Shown piece by piece: positions 6,103-8,993 of a stretch of DNA of 8,993 bases. The notes below the pieces were generated by a model. The model was given only the letters and a program-made list of their open reading frames with translations, had not been told where the DNA came from and did not search any database. The position numbers and the translations under genes are program-made. Position 1 is the stretch's first letter, and the number at the start of each line of letters is the position of its first letter. Source of the stretch: DAOTTI01 sp034437795 (GTDB lineage: Bacteria; Chloroflexota; UBA11872; UBA12225); assembly GCA_034437795.1 (NCBI GenBank), contig DAOTTI010000058.1, positions 1 to 8,993 of the forward strand, read 5' to 3'.

Positions 6103-6735
6103 TCAGGTCTTCGCGAGAGCGACCGTGAGACGCAGGAGCTCCTCTCCGGCAGCGTCCTGGACCAGCGTGCCGGCCGGCGCGCGCTCAGCCGCGAACCGCA
6201 GGGCTGCCACTACTTCTTGCCGGGCGGCGTCGAGTGGCTTCTCCGCCACCCTGCCACGCGAGGCGATGAGCACGCGGCCGAGGGCGCGGATAGCTTGCAC
6301 CGCCCCTCCCTTGTCGGCTGGAGCGAGGGGGCGCACTGCACGCGCGAGTGGAACGATGGCACATGGCCTGTCACAAGCGCTCAGAGCGCACGCCGCGCTA
6401 CCGGCTTGCTCCGGAGGCCCTTCCAGCAGGTTAATCAGCGCGTGGCAGATCGCGTCGATCTCGTCGTCGGTGAGGTGCAAGTCCACGAACTCAGCCGGCA
6501 AGAGACCGATGGCGTGGTAGTGCGCCAAGTCGGCTCTGATCCCCTTCAGACGACGGGTCGCGTAGTCAGGCGGCGTCGCCAACTTCAAAATCGGGTCAGC
6601 GAGCGCCGCCTGTACCGATTGAAGTAGATGGGTTTGCTCCAGCGCCAAGGAAGCGGTCAGAGGAGCCGGCTGCACGGTTGCCGCGTCGCCTGACCCCAGG
6701 TCCGTTATGAGCCGGCGAACGTGGTCCCGGATCAT
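6103..6735 (-). CDS. Hypothetical 210-residue helical protein, coupled to upstream gene
   Basis: I do not recognise this protein. It is 210 residues, with no signal peptide or membrane segment. After a variable N-terminus come a charged stretch (FVDLHLTDDEIDAIC, 83-97) and then three Ala/Leu-rich segments at about 109-135, 139-161 and 165-190 that look like helix pairs, as in HEAT/ARM-type scaffolds. This resemblance is only by pattern. The start at 6735 is chosen over in-frame ATGs at 6753 and 6807 because GGAGAAGAG lies 7 bases upstream and because the ATG overlaps the TGA of the upstream frame (ATGA). That overlap shows the two were co-translated, and the open length argues it is real. The upstream partner is frameshifted, so this gene may be losing its function. 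Codon use looks less GC-biased than in folP. Confidence 0.65.
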   Translation of the reverse strand: MIRDHVRRLITDLGSGDAATVQPAPLTASLALEQTHLLQSVQAALADPILKLATPPDYATRRLKGIRADLAHYHAIGLLPAEFVDLHLTDDEIDAICHALINLLEGPPEQAGSAACALSACDRPCAIVPLARAVRPLAPADKGGAVQAIRALGRVLIASRGRVAEKPLDAARQEVVAALRFAAERAPAGTLVQDAAGEELLRLTVALAKT

Positions 6736-7101
6736 GGCACCGCTCTTCTCCATTGTGGCTCGAACCGGAGATTGTGGCCACGCAGGTTTTCGACGTCGAT
6801 ACGACACTGGCGTCGCTCATCTGGATTAAGGACGACATTGGCAACGAAGCGATTGAGCCCGCTGACCCCGCCTGCGGCCACCCATCGCGAAAGTGTCGTG
6901 GAGATGGAGTTGAATGCAGGTCCGATTGCAACCGGCCTGAGCCGGCTCGGCAATGCCGGATGATGGGCAAGAGCCATGACGACGCCACGCACCTCCTGGC
7001 CCGTGACGCCTCGCCCAGACGTGTCCGTGCTGGCGATCGCATACGATCGCATACGTCTGAAGGGTGACACCGGCCTGCGCCTCCTGCAACTGGACCCGCA
7101 T
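6732..7101 (-). pseudogene. Frameshifted gene of unknown function (10-bp duplication)
   Basis: Two overlapping minus-strand frames make one gene when one unit of an exact 10-bp tandem duplication (7034-7053) is removed. The joined frame is 119 residues: it begins MRVQLQEAQAGVTLQTYAIA, runs through GQEVRGVVMALAHH and RFVANVVLNPDERRQ, and ends EPQWRRAVP. Its TGA overlaps the ATG of the next gene, as in a coupled operon. I do not recognise the family and see no signal or membrane segment. The ATG at 7101 has no ribosome site, and tRNA-like sequence abuts it, so the true 5' end may be missing. It could also be intact in the living cell if the duplication is an assembly error. The evidence for a once-functional gene is the smooth join, the overlap and the sensible composition. 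Confidence 0.6.
7034..7053. repeat. Exact 10-bp tandem duplication causing the frameshift
   Basis: CGATCGCATA occurs twice in direct tandem, and the period continues two bases further to 7055. Ten bases is 3n+1, so the duplication shifts the minus-strand reading frame at codon ~19. It overlaps an 8-bp palindrome GCGATCGC (7033-7040). Confidence 0.9.
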
Positions 7102-7128
7102 GGTGATCGGCGGAGGGATCGAACCTCT
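7101..7128 (-). other. tRNA 3'-half-like fragment
   Basis: Read on the minus strand: AGAGG (7128-7124), a T-loop TTCGATC (7123-7117), CCTCC (7116-7112), a 7-base acceptor-like strand GCCGATC (7111-7105), then A and CCA ending at 7101. The invariant T-arm bases (G53, TTC, R57, A58, Y60, C61) are all in place and 4 of 5 T-stem pairs form. No matching 5' acceptor strand (GATCGGC) lies about 70 bases upstream, so this is not an intact tRNA. A remnant such as an integration-site footprint is possible, and chance is not excluded. Confidence 0.3.
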
Positions 7129-7507
7129 ACCCGTTGCATCGGCAGGCGACCGGAATTCAGGTGGGGAAATCCACCAGCCCCACGGCGGGCGCGCACATCG
7201 CGGTCCCGCCCAGCATTGAAGGTCGGCCAAGGGACCGATGCCCTCCTCACTCGCTACTTCTGGCTGCCCATGCAGGTCATTCTGCACACGAGTGGGGCAC
7301 TTGGCATGGCTGTGGCCATTGGCTCCCCTAGTGGAATGGCAATCGGCATGACAAAGGACCCACTAGCAGGGCTTGTGACACGTCGCCCAGGGCAGCGACA
7401 CCTGCCCGCGGAGGCCGGGCCCACTGGCCCTCATTCGTGTTTGCAGTTGCGGCAGGTGTCCTCCAGCAGCACCGGTAGGCTTAGCTCGAGCTATTTGCAA
7501 GCGGAGC

Positions 7508-7549
7508 CGTCACCCTGGCCGTCTCCCAAAGAGAGGTGGGAGCCTGCCC
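7508..7549. repeat. Dispersed intergenic repeat, copy B
   Basis: Shares TCACC-TGGCC-TCTC and the trailing GGG-CCTGCC with copy A (111-152) and copy C (7581-7620). On the minus strand it reads CTCTTTGGGAGACGGCCAGG. It is 32 bases from copy C in the same orientation. Confidence 0.6.
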
Positions 7550-7580
7550 CTGGCGGTTGCTGGTCCCGGCCTGGCGGCCA

Positions 7581-7620
7581 TCAACCCTGGCCCTCTCCCA
7601 GAGGGGGATGGGGCTCATCG
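7581..7620. repeat. Dispersed intergenic repeat, copy C
   Basis: This copy contains CCCTCTCCCAGAGGG, a near-palindrome, after TCAACCCTGG. It has the same orientation as copies A and B. On the minus strand it lies 204 bases past the stop of the transglycosylase gene. Confidence 0.6.
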
Positions 7621-7824
7621 CTGGCCGTAAATGCTCCAGGCCCGCGCGGGGCGCGCGGCTGCATCGTCCTCGACGGATCAGGATCAGTGCCGGTGCGGTC
7701 GGCCGCACCGCGGCCTGTTCACTTTCCGGCCCGCGAGGGACGGGTGCCGCCCACATGACCGCCCCGATCCGCGTCCATGTTCCACCCGCCTGCTCCCGAG
7801 GGACGGGGACAGGAACATGGCGGA

Positions 7825-8993
7825 CTACTGGTAGTAGATGGCCTTGTAGAGCTCGTAGTTGCCGGCGACGGCCTTGACGTAGCTGCGCGTCTCGGCGTAG
7901 CCGATCTCCTCTACGAAGAGGTCGATGTCGCGGTTCCAGTCGCCCCGCGCCCAGCGCAGTACGTTGCCGGGCCCGCCGTTGTAGCCGGCCAGAGCAAAGT
8001 AGTAGTTGCCGCGGAAGTCGCGGATCAGGCTGGAGAGGTAGTGGGCGCCGAACGGGACGGAGACGTACGGCTTGTTCATGTCGTCCCACTGCCAGTTGGG
8101 CCAGTTCAGCTGCGCGGCCACGGTCTTCGCCGTCTCATAGATGAACTGGGTGAGCCCCCGCGCCTGGGCCCAGGATTCGGCGCGGGGCTGGAACCAGCTC
8201 TCCTGCTTCATCAGGCCCAGGAGCAGCAGCGGGTCCAGGCGCTTGGCCTCGGCGGCGGGGACGACGAGCTGGATATACGCCAGGGGGAGCACCAGCTTCT
8301 GCACCAGGCGGGGCGCATTGAGCAGCGAGGTCTCCCCGAGCTGGCGGACCGTCTCCAGCAGCCGGTGGCCCAGGGTGACGGAGAAGGAGTAGAACCCGCG
8401 CTCTCGCACCTGGAGCGCCACGCCGGCGACGGCCGCGGGGTCGTGGTCGAAGGCGGCCAGCAGCTCACGCAGCTCTTGCTCCGCTTCCGCGCTGAAGCCG
8501 GCGTCGAGCAGGGCCAGGCCCCGCTTGAAGCGCGGGTCGCTCTCCACCCGCGCCCAGACCTCGGCCTGGGCGGCCGGCGGGCGGCCGCGATCGGCCAGCC
8601 ACTGCTCCCAGGCGGTGCGCTCCTCCGCGCTGATCGCCTCCTGGTTCTCCAACGGCTTGGGGGAGGGCGATGGCCGGCGCAGCGCCGCCCGCGCGCGGAA
8701 GGTATAGAAGTCCTCATAGCCGGCGACGGCCGCGGCCTCCATGTAGCGGTGGCCGGCGGCGACGTTGCCCAGCTCTGGCAGGAGCTTGCCCAGCCAGTAG
8801 AGCGCCTGCCCGCGGTACGGCGAGAGCGGGTAGCCGACGGCCAGGCGCTCGAAGCGGGCCAGGGCCGCCGGCCGGTTGCCCTGGCGCAGGAGCAGGCTTC
8901 CCGCCTCCCACAGCGCCTCCGGTGCCCAGGGGCTCTGGGGATGCAGGTCGGCCACGGCGTCCAGGGCGCCGAGCGCCCCGCCGTCGCCGAGGC
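7825..8993 (-). CDS. Soluble lytic murein transglycosylase (5' end beyond window)
   Basis: The frame is open to the window edge, so the N-terminus and any signal peptide are outside; about 389 residues are visible. A GTG at 8955 could be read as a start, but the frame continues upstream in the same style (LGALDAVADLHPQ), so it is probably internal. Numbering from 8955: TPR-like helical repeats ~5-90 (PEALWEAGSLLLRQG, ALYWLGKLLPELGN), a helical linker ~110-235, then the SLT catalytic domain ~240-365. Its motifs are LMKQESWF 248-255 with catalytic Glu252, ARGLTQF 265-271, PFGAHYL 301-307, ALAGYNGGPGNV 321-332 and YAETRSYVKAV 353-363. This is a Slt70-like layout; such enzymes cleave MurNAc-GlcNAc bonds to 1,6-anhydroMurNAc products in the cell envelope. 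The final YYQ is followed directly by TAG. Confidence 0.93.
   Translation of the reverse strand, partial: LGDGGALGALDAVADLHPQSPWAPEALWEAGSLLLRQGNRPAALARFERLAVGYPLSPYRGQALYWLGKLLPELGNVAAGHRYMEAAAVAGYEDFYTFRARAALRRPSPSPKPLENQEAISAEERTAWEQWLADRGRPPAAQAEVWARVESDPRFKRGLALLDAGFSAEAEQELRELLAAFDHDPAAVAGVALQVRERGFYSFSVTLGHRLLETVRQLGETSLLNAPRLVQKLVLPLAYIQLVVPAAEAKRLDPLLLLGLMKQESWFQPRAESWAQARGLTQFIYETAKTVAAQLNWPNWQWDDMNKPYVSVPFGAHYLSSLIRDFRGNYYFALAGYNGGPGNVLRWARGDWNRDIDLFVEEIGYAETRSYVKAVAGNYELYKAIYYQ

Larger units (their letters stand above)
7129..7824. other. Gene-free stretch with dyads and repeat copies
   Basis: No convincing gene. Open frames exist on both strands but their translations are Pro/Arg/Ser-rich, and the minus-strand frames around the repeats read like translated palindromes (PIPLWERAR). 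One short plus-strand piece (about 7268-7351) reads LPMQVILHTSGALGMAVAIG with further Gly-spaced hydrophobics, like a fragment of a small membrane protein, but has no start signal. Contents: copies B and C of the dispersed repeat, a hairpin GGGCAG/CTGCCC at 7390-7407, a 10-bp inverted repeat 7397-7406/7451-7460, and a 12-bp palindrome at 7482-7493. Confidence 0.6.

Noticed and set aside
7101..7180. A complete tRNA gene
   Set aside because: A CTGCCGAT loop with a 4-of-5 stem lies where an anticodon arm might be, but the loop has 8 bases, the D-arm is unconvincing and no 5' acceptor strand pairs with GCCGATC.
6976..7758. 260-codon plus-strand frame as a gene
   Set aside because: It runs across the antisense broken gene, the tRNA-like fragment and two repeat copies; it is Pro/Arg/Ser-rich and has no domain. 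The short Gly-spaced hydrophobic stretch at 7268-7351 is too small to call.
7825..8955. Transglycosylase starting at the GTG at 8955
   Set aside because: The frame stays open to the window edge with protein-like sequence, and a Slt-type protein needs a signal peptide and more helical repeats upstream, so the gene is treated as truncated by the window.

Overview
The window is GC-rich bacterial DNA with compact, mostly housekeeping genes. The coding style, the dihydropteroate synthase with an extra N-terminal domain, and an intergenic repeat reading roughly CTCTGGGAGAGGGCCAGGGTGA on the minus strand suggest a Chloroflexota (Thermomicrobia-like) or similar high-GC lineage. This placement is inference and only moderately sure.

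Layout. 1-225 is gene-free and holds one copy of the dispersed repeat. 226-1281 (-) encodes an Ldh2-family NAD(P)-dependent 2-hydroxyacid dehydrogenase. It is divergent from 1492-2658 (+), a NamZ/DUF1343 (GH171-type) exo-N-acetylmuramidase; the 210-bp gap carries a 29-bp near-palindrome. NamZ converges on trxB (2767-3792, -), thioredoxin reductase, across a strong inverted repeat that starts inside the namZ stop codon. A 430-bp divergent intergenic region with foldable inverted repeats separates trxB from a folate operon: folB (4223-4606, +) and folP (4613-5989, +). A hairpin follows folP.

The region from 6103 to about 7820 is different. A 210-residue unrecognised minus-strand protein (6103-6735) is translationally coupled (ATGA overlap) to an upstream reading frame (6732-7101). 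An exact 10-bp tandem duplication breaks that upstream frame; removing one unit restores a single 119-residue frame. The broken gene's first ATG abuts a sequence resembling the 3' half of a tRNA (T-arm, acceptor strand, CCA). About 700 bp of apparently non-coding DNA follows, with two more copies of the dispersed repeat and several dyads. It looks like an accessory, decaying patch in an otherwise stable chromosome. From 7825 to the window edge (-) lies a lytic transglycosylase whose N-terminus is cut off.

How the genes fit together. folB and folP supply consecutive parts of folate synthesis. Two genes act on peptidoglycan (NamZ and the transglycosylase). The dehydrogenase divergent from NamZ could, as speculation, handle lactate derived from MurNAc. 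TrxB is general redox housekeeping. I see no CRISPR array, transposase, integrase or recognisable defence system. The best candidate for something undescribed is the coupled two-gene cassette at 6103-7101, and one of its genes appears broken.
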